64,000 nucleotides of DNA, from NCBI GenBank assembly GCA_002973575.1, contig PVEQ01000008.1:1-64000 (forward strand). The letters run 5' to 3'. A program made the position numbers and the translations under genes. The DNA comes from Sediminibacterium magnilacihabitans (GTDB lineage Bacteria; Bacteroidota; Bacteroidia; Chitinophagales; Chitinophagaceae). Shown piece by piece: positions 18,137 to 27,052 of the stretch. The notes beneath the pieces were generated by a model. The model saw only the letters and a program-made list of their open reading frames with translations. It did not search any database and was not told where the DNA came from. Position 1 is the stretch's first letter. Each line of letters begins with the position of its first letter.

Positions 18137-18615
18137 TGGCTACACCAGGAAATACCACATTGAACAAAGGCATCCCCTCCATCAAGGATGCCTTTGTTGT
18201 TATTGTTAAAACAGAATGGAACGCCCCCATCGTAAATAAACTGGAGGCCGGTGCAAAGAAAATTCTCAAAGCTCATGGCATCGATTGTAAAACCCTTATC
18301 GTGCCCGGCGCTTTTGAAATTTCTTTCGCTGTTAAGAACCATTACGCGTATGCGGCAACACCTCCCGACGCTTACATCACACTCGGCGCAGTGATCAGGG
18401 GCGATACGCCGCATTTCGATTATGTATGCAAGGCGGTGACCGATGGTGTGCTGGAACTAAACCTCATGCTCGACGCGCCTGTTATCTTTGGTATACTCAC
18501 CGTAGATAATGAAGAACAAGCTAAGGAACGCATCGGTGGCAAGCACGGCCATAAAGGTGAAGAAGCGGCGGTTACCGCATTGAAGATGATTGCCCTTAAC
18601 CGCAAACTAAAATAA
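18136..18615 (+). CDS. ribH: 6,7-dimethyl-8-ribityllumazine synthase
   Basis: This enzyme condenses 5-amino-6-ribitylamino-uracil with 3,4-dihydroxy-2-butanone 4-phosphate to give the lumazine precursor of riboflavin, usually as a 60-subunit or pentameric shell. The 159-residue protein shows the substrate motifs PGAFEISFAVK and GAVIRGDTPHFDYV, with the catalytic His93 in the latter, and the late GGKHGHKGEEAA segment. Start and length fit the family. It overlaps the TPR gene by one base and lies 4 bp before the Fe-S protein gene, so these three are likely one transcript. No other riboflavin genes or FMN riboswitch were seen in the window. Confidence 0.95.
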   Translation: MATPGNTTLNKGIPSIKDAFVVIVKTEWNAPIVNKLEAGAKKILKAHGIDCKTLIVPGAFEISFAVKNHYAYAATPPDAYITLGAVIRGDTPHFDYVCKAVTDGVLELNLMLDAPVIFGILTVDNEEQAKERIGGKHGHKGEEAAVTALKMIALNRKLK

Positions 18616-18619
18616 ACGC

Positions 18620-19339
18620 ATGAACGTTCAAATCTTTGTACCCTGTTTTATTGACCAGCTTTACCCACAGGTAGCTTTTAATATGGTGAAGGTATTGGAG
18701 AAAGCAGGATGCAAAGTGCGTTACAACGATAACCAGACCTGTTGCGGCCAGCCTGCTTTCAACGCCGGTTTTTGGGGTGAAGCCAAAGAAGTATGCAGCA
18801 AATTCCTGAAAGATTTTGAAAGTGCCGATTATATTGTAGCGCCCAGCGCCAGTTGTATTGGGTTCGTGCGGAACTATTACGAAAAACTGTTTGAAAATAC
18901 ATCCCAGTCTTCGCGTGCAAAAAAGATCGGCAACCGCGCTTTTGAATTATCCGATTTCCTGGTGAATGTGTTGCAGGTAGATGACCTGGGCGCCAGCTTT
19001 CATGGCAAAGCCACTTACCACGACAGTTGCGCGGCACTGCGCGAATGCAAGCTCAAGCAGGAGCCCCGGCAATTGCTGAGCAAAGTAAAAGGTCTGGAAC
19101 TGGTGGAGATGAATGATGTGGAAACCTGCTGCGGTTTCGGGGGCACTTTCGCCGTTAAGTTCGAACCCATCAGCATAGCCATGGGCGACCAGAAGATCGC
19201 CCATGCCGCTGCTACCGGCGCGGAATACCTCATCAGTACTGATATGAGCTGTCTCATGCACATCGATGGTTGCAACAAACACAAAAACGCAGGTTTACAA
19301 GTATTACACCTGGCTGATGTGCTGGCTAGTGGATGGTAA
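18620..19339 (+). CDS. CCG-domain (Fe-S)-binding protein, LutA/YkgE-like
   Basis: This 239-residue protein has two cysteine-rich CCG domains: CCGQPAFNAGFW in the first third and HDSCAALRE...ETCCGFGGTFAVKF in the second. These motifs bind iron-sulfur clusters or act in heterodisulfide-type redox in the LutA/HdrB group. LutA is the 238-residue subunit of the lactate-oxidising LutABC complex, and this protein matches it in length, but lutB and lutC are not adjacent, so a lactate role is not shown. Lone homologues near ribH-type genes are common enough that I keep the call at family level. It begins 4 bp after the ribH stop. Confidence 0.85.
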   Translation: MNVQIFVPCFIDQLYPQVAFNMVKVLEKAGCKVRYNDNQTCCGQPAFNAGFWGEAKEVCSKFLKDFESADYIVAPSASCIGFVRNYYEKLFENTSQSSRAKKIGNRAFELSDFLVNVLQVDDLGASFHGKATYHDSCAALRECKLKQEPRQLLSKVKGLELVEMNDVETCCGFGGTFAVKFEPISIAMGDQKIAHAAATGAEYLISTDMSCLMHIDGCNKHKNAGLQVLHLADVLASGW

Positions 19340-19358
19340 TTTTATTTATTTTTATTGT

Positions 19359-19772
19359 ATGAACTACTGGCTGATAAAATCAGAACCCTTCAAATACAGT
19401 TGGGAGCAGTTTGTCAAAGACGGACAAACATTTTGGGATGGCGTACGCAATTATGCCGCACGCAATCACCTGCGCACGATGAAGAAAGGCGACCTGGTCT
19501 TTTGGTACCACAGTAATGAAGGCACCGAGATCGTAGGTATTGCCAAAGTAATAAAAGAAGCCTACCAGGATCCCACCACTACAGAAGAAGCATGGGTAGC
19601 GGTAGACTTCAAACCGCACAAAAAACTGAAAAAACCGGTAACCCTCGTACAAATCAAGGCCGACAAACGTTTGGCCAATATGGCGCTCGTGCGTTTGGGG
19701 CGTTTATCGGTTCAACCTGTTACTGATGCCGAATGGGCCATCATAATGGAAATGGCCGGAGAAAAACCATAA
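19359..19772 (+). CDS. EVE domain-containing protein
   Basis: This 137-residue protein is a single EVE domain, a fold of the PUA superfamily that binds modified nucleobases in DNA or RNA. Visible family features are the start MNYWLIKSEPFKYSWEQF, WDGVRNYAARNHLRTMKKGDLVFWYHS, and the YQDPTT...WVAVDFKP segment. I start it at 19359, 19 bp after the upstream stop; the frame is open further upstream but that would overlap the Fe-S gene and add non-family residues. Stand-alone EVE proteins in bacteria are thought to act in RNA modification contexts; no restriction or defence genes are next to it here. Confidence 0.9.
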   Translation: MNYWLIKSEPFKYSWEQFVKDGQTFWDGVRNYAARNHLRTMKKGDLVFWYHSNEGTEIVGIAKVIKEAYQDPTTTEEAWVAVDFKPHKKLKKPVTLVQIKADKRLANMALVRLGRLSVQPVTDAEWAIIMEMAGEKP

Positions 19773-19872
19773 TAGCTCCGAAGGTTACAGGTACGCTTTC
19801 CCCGTTTGTTAAATTATGTTCAAACTTGACGAGCTGTTCATTGCTACGCGGGTAACACAATAATTTAGCCCT

Positions 19873-22212
19873 ATGACTGCTGTAACCAAAAGAATACTTA
19901 CCCTGTTTTGTTTCTTCTTCACTTTTTCATGGAATGTTGCTAATGCACAGGAGCGATTCACTGTCAGTGGCATTATCAAAGATAAAAGTACAGGTGAAGT
20001 ACTCATCGGCGCAGCAGTAAAAATAGAAGAACTGAATACCGGCACCACTACCAATGCTTACGGTTTTTATGCCATCAGCGTTAAGCCGGGAACTTATTCG
20101 CTGAATGTGAGCTTCCAGGGTTACCAGCTCTTTTCACAAAAAACAACACTACACGCCGATCTGCGTAACGATATAGAATTAATGCCCGTGAGCACGGTGT
20201 TGAATGAAGTAGTGGTCTCTTCCAAAAGAAAGAACGAGCACATAGCCAAACCGGTTATGGGTGTTGAAAAACTGAACCTCTCTGAGATTAACCTCTTGCC
20301 GGTATTATTGGGTGAAAGAGATGTGCTCAAAAGTATTCAACTGCTTCCCGGCATTAAATCGGCCGGTGAAGGCAGCAGCGGTTTTTTTGTGCGCGGTGGA
20401 AGCGCCGATCAAAACCTGATCCTGCTCGATGAAGCGCCGGTGTACAATGCTTCTCACCTGCTCGGCTTCTTTTCTACCTTCAATTCCGATGCGATTAAAG
20501 ACGTGAGCGTTTACAAGGGCAGTATGCCTGCCCAATACGGTGGGCGGTTGTCGTCTGTGGTAGACATCAAAATGAAAGACGGGAACAGTAAGGACTACAA
20601 TGTAAGCGGTGGCCTCGGGCTGATCTCTTCCCGCATCAACATAGAAGGGCCTATCGTAAAAGACAAAGGCTCTTTTATTATCAGCGCCAGGCGCACGTAT
20701 GCCGATCAGTTCCTGAAGCTCTCCAGGGATACGACTGTTAACAACAACAAGCTCTATTTCTACGACCTCAACCTCAAGGCGAATTATATGCTGGGCAAGC
20801 GCGACCGTCTCTACCTCTCGGGCTATTTCGGCAGGGATGTGTTGGGTTTTGCCGAAACATTCAAAAGCGATTGGGGTAATACCACCGGCACTTTGCGATG
20901 GAACCATATTTTCAGCAGGAACCTCTTTTCCAATACATCGCTCATCTACAGCAATTACAATTATGTGATCAAGATCAAATCGGGCAAGCAATTGCTCACC
21001 ATCAACTCTAAAATAGAAGACCTCAACTTCAAACAGGATTTTGATCTTTTCCTGAACAATAACAACAAATTGAAATTCGGGGCCAACGCCATCCTGCATA
21101 CCAATTCTCCTGGCAGGGTTACATCAGACGATTCTGCATTTACAGGCAATAAAGTGCAAAACAAAAAATCACTCGAATCGGCCGTTTATTTTTCTCATGA
21201 GATCAAAGCCAGCGAGCGGCTCAACCTGATTTACGGGTTGCGGTTATCGAACCTGACCGTGCTGGGCCCCGGTAATTTTTATACTTATGATACGGCAGGC
21301 AACACTACCGACACGATGCGTTACGGTCCCGGAGCTACCGTTGTCAGCTATTGGAACCTCGAGCCCCGCATATCGGCCAGTTACCAGTTGAATGAACGGC
21401 GTTCCATCAAAGCTTCTTATACGCGCAATGTGCAGAACCTGCATTTTTTAAGCAATACCACCACCAGCAGTCCTACCGACCTCTGGTTGCCCAGCACCAA
21501 CAATGTTCAACCCGAAACAGCCGATCAGTTTGCCATTGGTTATTATCAAACCTCAGCGAACGATCAATACGAACTGACGGTTGAAACTTATTACAAATGG
21601 ATGCAGCACCAGATCGACTATAAAAGCGGAGCCTTACTCAGGGCCAATGATAATGTTGAAAACCAGTTATTGTACGGTGTGGGCAGGGCTTATGGTATTG
21701 AATGGTTGCTCCGAAAAAAATATGGCAGGCTGAGTGGCTGGGTGGGCTATACCCTCTCCAAAACGGAACGCCGCTTCGACCAGATCAACAACGGACAATA
21801 TTTCCCGGCCAGGCAGGATATTACCCATGATATTTCGTTGGTGGGTATTTATAAATTATCTGACCGATGGACACTCTCTGGCACCTGGGTATACAACACC
21901 GGCAACGCCGTTACTTTTCCTTCCGGCAAATACCATGTAAACGGACAAACCGTTTTCGTATACACCGAACGCAACGGATATCGCATGCCGCCCTATCACC
22001 GCCTGGATATAGCTGCTACTGTTGAAAACAAGAAAAACAAGAGCAGGCGTTATCAAAGCAGTTGGACCTTCGGTATATACAACCTGTATGGTCGTGAGAA
22101 TGCCTATACCATTACTTTCCAGGATGATCCCGATCACCCGGAAAAAACACAGGCTTTACGAACGGCTTTGTTCAAATTCATTCCGAGTATTACCTGGAAT
22201 TTTAAATTCTGA
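19873..22212 (+). CDS. TonB-dependent receptor with carboxypeptidase-like regulatory domain
   Basis: This 779-residue outer-membrane receptor has a signal peptide ending NVANAQ, a CarboxypepD_reg-like domain (about residues 30-115, SGIIKDKSTGEVLIGAAVKIEE), a plug domain (about 130-230, with FFVRGGSADQNLILLDEAPVYN and PAQYGGRLSSVVDIKM) and a 22-strand type barrel ending in Trp-Asn-Phe-Lys-Phe. The last aromatic residue is typical for barrels. Together with the DUF4249 lipoprotein 7 bp downstream it forms a pair that recurs across Bacteroidota and is thought to act in uptake of an unknown ligand, with iron or metal compounds often suggested. The next gene is almost certainly co-transcribed. Confidence 0.92.
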   Translation: MTAVTKRILTLFCFFFTFSWNVANAQERFTVSGIIKDKSTGEVLIGAAVKIEELNTGTTTNAYGFYAISVKPGTYSLNVSFQGYQLFSQKTTLHADLRNDIELMPVSTVLNEVVVSSKRKNEHIAKPVMGVEKLNLSEINLLPVLLGERDVLKSIQLLPGIKSAGEGSSGFFVRGGSADQNLILLDEAPVYNASHLLGFFSTFNSDAIKDVSVYKGSMPAQYGGRLSSVVDIKMKDGNSKDYNVSGGLGLISSRINIEGPIVKDKGSFIISARRTYADQFLKLSRDTTVNNNKLYFYDLNLKANYMLGKRDRLYLSGYFGRDVLGFAETFKSDWGNTTGTLRWNHIFSRNLFSNTSLIYSNYNYVIKIKSGKQLLTINSKIEDLNFKQDFDLFLNNNNKLKFGANAILHTNSPGRVTSDDSAFTGNKVQNKKSLESAVYFSHEIKASERLNLIYGLRLSNLTVLGPGNFYTYDTAGNTTDTMRYGPGATVVSYWNLEPRISASYQLNERRSIKASYTRNVQNLHFLSNTTTSSPTDLWLPSTNNVQPETADQFAIGYYQTSANDQYELTVETYYKWMQHQIDYKSGALLRANDNVENQLLYGVGRAYGIEWLLRKKYGRLSGWVGYTLSKTERRFDQINNGQYFPARQDITHDISLVGIYKLSDRWTLSGTWVYNTGNAVTFPSGKYHVNGQTVFVYTERNGYRMPPYHRLDIAATVENKKNKSRRYQSSWTFGIYNLYGRENAYTITFQDDPDHPEKTQALRTALFKFIPSITWNFKF

Positions 22213-22219
22213 TGATCAC

Positions 22220-23014
22220 ATGTCAACCCTTACAAAATATACATACCGCCTGTTGATACTGTCGCTCCTTTTTGCTTCCTGTAAAAAAGTGATCGATGTT
22301 AATTTAAACAACGCGCCTTCGCAGGTTGTGATTGAAGGGATCGTGAACAACCAGGGGCCTGCCAGTGTCACCATCACCCGGTCGGTCAGGTTCAGCGACA
22401 ATAACAGCTTCCCTCCTGTTTCGGGTGCGGTTGTAAAGATCCGGGACAATGCCGGCAACAGCTATCAATTGCTCGAAACAACCCCGGGTGTTTATACGCA
22501 CCCCAATGCTGTTGGTGTTCCGGGCAGGACTTACTCCTTACAGGCCATCATCAACCAGGTTAGTTATACCGCCGGCTCTACCATGCCCTACCCGGTAAAT
22601 TTCGATACGCTGACGGCCGACCAGTTGGCTTTCGGTAATAAAGTGCTCAAAGTGGTTCGCCCATGGTTCAGGGATCCTGACACGCTGGGTAACAATTACC
22701 AGTTTGTAGAATACGTGAACAGGGCGCTGGTACAGAACATCTACACCTGGAACGATTACATCAACAATGGCGGCGTTTATTACAGGCCACTGATCTACCA
22801 GGCAGAAGACAACCATCGTGATATTGCATCAGGCGATACTGTTACTGTTGAAATGAGGTGTATCGACAAAGCCGTTTTTACGTATATGCGTGCATTGGCC
22901 GATCTGAACACCAATAATATTACGCCTGCCAATCCGCCCAGCAACCTGTCTAACGGCGCATTGGGTTATTTCAGTGCGCATACCAGCCAGGTGAAGTCGG
23001 TGAAGATCCCTTAA
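22220..23014 (+). CDS. DUF4249 family lipoprotein
   Basis: This 264-residue outer-membrane lipoprotein has signal MSTLTKYTYRLLILSLLFASC and mature start KKVIDVNLNNAPSQVVIEG, the hallmark of DUF4249. Members accompany TonB receptors of the type encoded immediately upstream, and probably form a surface lid or ligand-binding partner, by analogy with SusD. The start at 22220 lies 7 bp after the receptor stop; the frame is open further upstream but that extension overlaps the receptor and lacks a signal peptide. Its stop faces the GH2 gene of the rhamnose operon 6 bp away. Confidence 0.9.
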   Translation: MSTLTKYTYRLLILSLLFASCKKVIDVNLNNAPSQVVIEGIVNNQGPASVTITRSVRFSDNNSFPPVSGAVVKIRDNAGNSYQLLETTPGVYTHPNAVGVPGRTYSLQAIINQVSYTAGSTMPYPVNFDTLTADQLAFGNKVLKVVRPWFRDPDTLGNNYQFVEYVNRALVQNIYTWNDYINNGGVYYRPLIYQAEDNHRDIASGDTVTVEMRCIDKAVFTYMRALADLNTNNITPANPPSNLSNGALGYFSAHTSQVKSVKIP

Positions 23015-23020
23015 AGGTTG

Positions 23021-25786
23021 TTACCTGAAATCAAACCACAACACCCCATGAACAGGGTCGGCGCTTAGTTTATTTTTTTCGCTTTGCGGACCCATCTTTT
23101 CATTGGCTGGCTTGAATTTGGTGCCAATAGGACTGATGGTTTGCAGAAATCCCAGCTCTCCATTGGGAAATTCCGGCACAACATTGTTGTTCAGCGGCGC
23201 GTCTTTGGGTCGCTTCGGTTTGCCCATTTGCAGGAATGTATTTTCATTCTCCGTAAAAACAGTAAACGGCGCTTCTTTGTTTTCTATGACTGCCCAACTC
23301 CATGCAGCATGGTACCCTTTGAATTCAGGATAGTCCCAGGTTTCACCGGTTACTGCATTGTTGTATGCTTTATGCCATACGCCCATCTGCATGCCCTTCA
23401 TCCTGTTTTTCCATACCCGGTAAGGTCCCCTGCCCAGCCATTTCATTCCTGTTATTTTTTCTTCAGGGTAATTGAATGTAATGCCTGAAAAATTCACTTC
23501 ACCGGTCTGCACATACGTGTATTCCAGTTTCACCGGTTGTCCGGGATGGAAGGTCCACCGTACATGCAATGAGGCATCGCCCGAATAGGTACATGCTACA
23601 ATATGACTGTTGGCAGAATCGCGGTGTGTCAATTCATCCAGCCTGCAATCAACTCCGGCCAGCACCGGTCCGCCTGACAGTGATATTACCGTATTCCCTT
23701 TTATCACCCGGTGCAGGAGCCCTGTTCTTTTGTTGAAATAATAATTGATGTGATCGCTGCTGACAACGAGCGAACTGTCTGCATCTTTTGTTTTAACAGC
23801 CGAAGCATTCACTGCAGGCCTCAACAAGCTGTCGGCCGTTTGTTGAGGTGTTCGTAATAACCAGCTCCAGGTAAAAATTTCACGATAATTGGGGTCATAC
23901 GCTGTTAAGTAAAGGGCATCCGCTTTGCTTTTTGCAGCAGGCAAATGCAAATCCAGCACGCCTTTTTTTCCCGGCTTCAAAGAAGAAATGGTTGTCTGTC
24001 CCTCTGCTATTACTTTAGAGAGGGTTGTTGCATCTTTGGGTGATGGGAAAGAAAGCAGTTTCCATTCAAACCTGCATTGGTTGAGGTTGGTAAACATATA
24101 CCTGTTTTCTATATCGAGCTTGTCATTAAAACCGGGTTTGTTCAACCGGGGAGCAATATAAACGGGCGACCATATTTCTTTGATCGTATAAAAGCTGGCC
24201 TCCTTTTCACGATGCGGTCCTAGTATACCATCAGGTGCATGGTTTCCATCTGTATCATAAACACCGTTCTTATCTGTTCTCACCACTCCTTCATCGAGCA
24301 ATGCCCAGAGGAAGCCTCCTGCGCTGCGCGGGTGGCGTAACATCAGGTTCCAGTAATCGTCGAGCCCTGCACCCAATCCGCCATCGTATAAGCCATGCAG
24401 GAATTCAGTTGGAAAGAATATCTCTTCTCCTTTTTCTGCAGAAGCCTGTATATACTGGTAATCGGGATAATGCTTGGTATCTGTGCTGCCGAATTGCTGC
24501 CAGGGATGGATCACTATACGTTTTTGCGGATCATACAACTTGAAATCATCGTCAATCGCCGTATTCCAGCCACCTTCATTTCCATTATCCCAGACTACAA
24601 CGGAAGGATGGTTTACATCTCTTACAACCATCTCCTTTACCAGTCTTTTGGCAGTAGCAGTGTCGTAAGATTTTTGCCAACCATTCAGTTCATCCAACAC
24701 GAACAAACCCAGCGAGTCGCAGAGATAAAGAAATTGCTGGTCTGGCGGATAATGCGACATGCGAACCGCATTCATGTTCATTTCTTTCATCAGCCTGATG
24801 TCCATCAGGTGTACATCCCTGCTCAACGCCCTGCCGCTTTCAGGCCAGAAGCTGTGCCGGTCGGCCCCTTTGAACATGACTTTCGCACCATTTACATAAA
24901 TGCCCTCTTTGGGCTTCACTTCAACCGTTCTGAAACCGAACGATTGTTTTACCTGGTGAATAACATTTTTGGTATCCTTGATCGTTACCAGCACCCGGTA
25001 CAGATTCGGGAACTCCGGGCTCCACTGCAAGGGATGGTCAATCTTTATATGCAGGGATGTTTTTTCCTTATCGCCTTTCACCTTTTTAGAAAAAAGTTTA
25101 CCAACATGTTCTCCGCTCAGCTTTTGAATCTGTGCTTCAATAACCTGTCCTTCGTGTGCATACGCATGATATACATCCATATTAAAAGCGCCATCGGCTT
25201 TTGCATCTATTGCAACTCTTTCAATGAATGTTTCGGGAACAATTTCCAGGTACACAGGACGGTAAATACCGCCGAATACCCAATAATCGCCGTTGCGTTC
25301 TGCTTTGTTCACAGATGCATTGGCCGACATTTTACTCACGCGTACTTCGAGCAGGTTGCTTTCCCCTGGTTTGATGAGCGAAGTGATATCGTATTTAAAT
25401 TGGTAAAAACTTCCCTGGTGTACAGCGCCGGCCAAATGTCCGTTGATCTTGACTTCTGTATCGGTCATGGAGCCTTCGAATACAATGAAAACCCTTTTCT
25501 CTTTCTTCAACGCCGGAACCTTGAAGGCATGCTTATATAACCCTTCTTCGTCTGCTTTTACTTTATCGTGTCCGTAATTATATACACCAAAACCTTGCAG
25601 CTCCCAGTTGGAAGGCACTGCAATCTTTTTCCACTTTCCGCTGTTCATACCGCCGGTACAAAAGAAATCCCATTGAACAGTATGATCTTTATCGGTGCCA
25701 GACAAATACTGGATAATGGTTTCCTGCGCAGATGCGGTACAATATCCGCCCAGGCAGAGCAAGAAAAGAAAAAAATAATTTTTCAT
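23021..25786 (-). CDS. secreted glycoside hydrolase family 2 (beta-galactosidase-like)
   Basis: This 921-residue GH2 enzyme has a signal peptide (MKNYFFLFLLCLGGYCTASAQ), an N-terminal sugar-binding jelly roll (about 30-190, KIAVPSNWELQGFGVYNYG), an Ig-like middle domain, a TIM barrel (about 300-560) and a LacZ domain 5-type C-terminus. The acid/base is Glu404 in NGNEGG and the nucleophile Glu461 in PTEFLHG. GH2 includes beta-galactosidases, beta-glucuronidases and related exo-enzymes; which of these it is cannot be told. It is the last gene of the rhamnose operon, 6 bp after the kinase, which suggests it removes sugars from a rhamnose-containing glycan outside the cytoplasm before rhamnose is imported. 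Confidence 0.88.
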   Translation of the reverse strand: MKNYFFLFLLCLGGYCTASAQETIIQYLSGTDKDHTVQWDFFCTGGMNSGKWKKIAVPSNWELQGFGVYNYGHDKVKADEEGLYKHAFKVPALKKEKRVFIVFEGSMTDTEVKINGHLAGAVHQGSFYQFKYDITSLIKPGESNLLEVRVSKMSANASVNKAERNGDYWVFGGIYRPVYLEIVPETFIERVAIDAKADGAFNMDVYHAYAHEGQVIEAQIQKLSGEHVGKLFSKKVKGDKEKTSLHIKIDHPLQWSPEFPNLYRVLVTIKDTKNVIHQVKQSFGFRTVEVKPKEGIYVNGAKVMFKGADRHSFWPESGRALSRDVHLMDIRLMKEMNMNAVRMSHYPPDQQFLYLCDSLGLFVLDELNGWQKSYDTATAKRLVKEMVVRDVNHPSVVVWDNGNEGGWNTAIDDDFKLYDPQKRIVIHPWQQFGSTDTKHYPDYQYIQASAEKGEEIFFPTEFLHGLYDGGLGAGLDDYWNLMLRHPRSAGGFLWALLDEGVVRTDKNGVYDTDGNHAPDGILGPHREKEASFYTIKEIWSPVYIAPRLNKPGFNDKLDIENRYMFTNLNQCRFEWKLLSFPSPKDATTLSKVIAEGQTTISSLKPGKKGVLDLHLPAAKSKADALYLTAYDPNYREIFTWSWLLRTPQQTADSLLRPAVNASAVKTKDADSSLVVSSDHINYYFNKRTGLLHRVIKGNTVISLSGGPVLAGVDCRLDELTHRDSANSHIVACTYSGDASLHVRWTFHPGQPVKLEYTYVQTGEVNFSGITFNYPEEKITGMKWLGRGPYRVWKNRMKGMQMGVWHKAYNNAVTGETWDYPEFKGYHAAWSWAVIENKEAPFTVFTENENTFLQMGKPKRPKDAPLNNNVVPEFPNGELGFLQTISPIGTKFKPANEKMGPQSEKNKLSADPVHGVLWFDFR

Positions 25787-25792
25787 GATAAT

Positions 25793-27052
25793 TCAAATAG
25801 ATCTTTTATCAATTTGCCAGTATCCGTGAAGAGCGAGTGCGGCTCCCAGGGCAGAAGCCTGTGCCAATACAGACGCAACAACCACGGCATGCGGAAAAGC
25901 ACGAGCCAGCAAGTGCATAAAGGTACTATTTTGTGCGAAGCCGCCTTCCACTAATAAGCGTATAGGGTCTTTTTCCGGATGCACATTTCTTATCACGGCC
26001 GCTTGTTCTTCCACCAATTCAAAAACTAGTTGGTGATAAGCGGCAACAAAACTATCTGTTTGTTTGGGTGTCCAATGCAAATCAAAAACAACTTGTTTGT
26101 ATGCGCCTGACTGCACACCAAAATCTTTTTCCAGTTCAGCCGCTTGTTCTTCATGCTTACGGCCCAATAGCAGTCTTCCCGCTTTCACGGGACGGCCTTC
26201 ATACGTGAGATAACACAGCATATCTGAAGACAGTTCCGCCGCAGTCAACGATCTATCGTTGAAAGGATTGAGTGTTACTGACCAGGTGCCGGTTGATACC
26301 AGCACAAAAGGTTCTTCTGCCTTGATCAAATAAGGAAGCAATGCAGCAGAACTGTCGTGCAATCCAACACCAACATGCAGCGGGCGTTCACGGTATTGTA
26401 TTTGAATAGCGGCTTGACTGGGATAAATAGGCGGCAGCTTACTGGTAATATTTTCTTCCTGTACCCATGGGTGATAATCCTGCCGCTGAAAATCCCACAG
26501 CGCTGTATGACAACCCAGGCTGGTCATTTCACTGCAACATTCTTTGGTAAAAAGATAACTCAACCATTGCGGCAGGTGCAGTGTTTGATGTACATCGGCA
26601 AAAACAGACGGCTGTTCTTTTTTCAACCGGTAGAGTTGTAAACCCGTATTCAGGCTACCGGTTAAAGGCGCTCCGGTAGCAAGTGACAGGGCTCGCTCGC
26701 CTCCATAAGTACTGCAAAATTCCTGTAATAATGTTGCAGGATATGGCTTGAGGTAATTGTACAATGGTATCAAAGGTTTTCCCGTTTCATCCAAATGCAC
26801 AATGCTGGCGCCATAGCCCGAAAAATTCAAAGCTTGTATATTGAAATCCGGATGATCGAAAGCCTGATCGAATATTTCCTGCATCCACTTCGCCAGTAGA
26901 TACAGGTCTTCCGAAGGATAACCATCCGCATCTGTTGTTTCTTCCAGTTGCACAGCCCGTTCATACACAACCTCATAGTTCCTGTCGAAGAGAAAGAATT
27001 TTTTATTGGTCCGGCCAATATCAAATACGGCAATTACTGGAAGCGGTTTCAT
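25793..27052 (-). CDS. FGGY-family sugar kinase, probable L-rhamnulokinase
   Basis: This 419-residue kinase of the FGGY family has the N-terminal phosphate-binding FDIGRTNKKFFLFD, the sugar-binding segment NFSGYGAS, the second-domain STGTWS-type motif (LVSTGTWSVTLNPF) and the adenosine-region VEGGFAQNSTFMH. FGGY kinases phosphorylate pentoses, hexuloses and glycerol. Because it overlaps rhaI by 4 bp (ATGA) and belongs to an operon with the other three rhamnose steps, L-rhamnulose is the likely substrate. The protein is shorter than the 489-residue E. coli RhaB and of the type seen in Bacteroidota clusters. The family is sure; the substrate is inferred from neighbours. Confidence 0.88.
   Translation of the reverse strand: MKPLPVIAVFDIGRTNKKFFLFDRNYEVVYERAVQLEETTDADGYPSEDLYLLAKWMQEIFDQAFDHPDFNIQALNFSGYGASIVHLDETGKPLIPLYNYLKPYPATLLQEFCSTYGGERALSLATGAPLTGSLNTGLQLYRLKKEQPSVFADVHQTLHLPQWLSYLFTKECCSEMTSLGCHTALWDFQRQDYHPWVQEENITSKLPPIYPSQAAIQIQYRERPLHVGVGLHDSSAALLPYLIKAEEPFVLVSTGTWSVTLNPFNDRSLTAAELSSDMLCYLTYEGRPVKAGRLLLGRKHEEQAAELEKDFGVQSGAYKQVVFDLHWTPKQTDSFVAAYHQLVFELVEEQAAVIRNVHPEKDPIRLLVEGGFAQNSTFMHLLARAFPHAVVVASVLAQASALGAALALHGYWQIDKRSI

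Noticed and set aside
18620-19339. Lactate-utilisation operon (lutABC)
   Set aside because: Only a LutA-like CCG protein is present; lutB and lutC are not adjacent, and the gene lies behind ribH. Called at family level only.
19359-19772. EVE-domain protein as part of a defence system
   Set aside because: Neighbours are metabolic and uptake genes; no nuclease, methylase or helicase is adjacent, so a defence role is not supported.
20305-21099. A 264-codon minus-strand open frame inside the TonB receptor gene
   Set aside because: It is antisense to conserved plug and barrel sequence and has no family features.
24395-25540. A 381-codon plus-strand open frame inside the GH2 gene
   Set aside because: It lies wholly antisense to a GH2 gene with intact catalytic motifs, has no recognisable domain and an amino-acid make-up expected of an antisense shadow.
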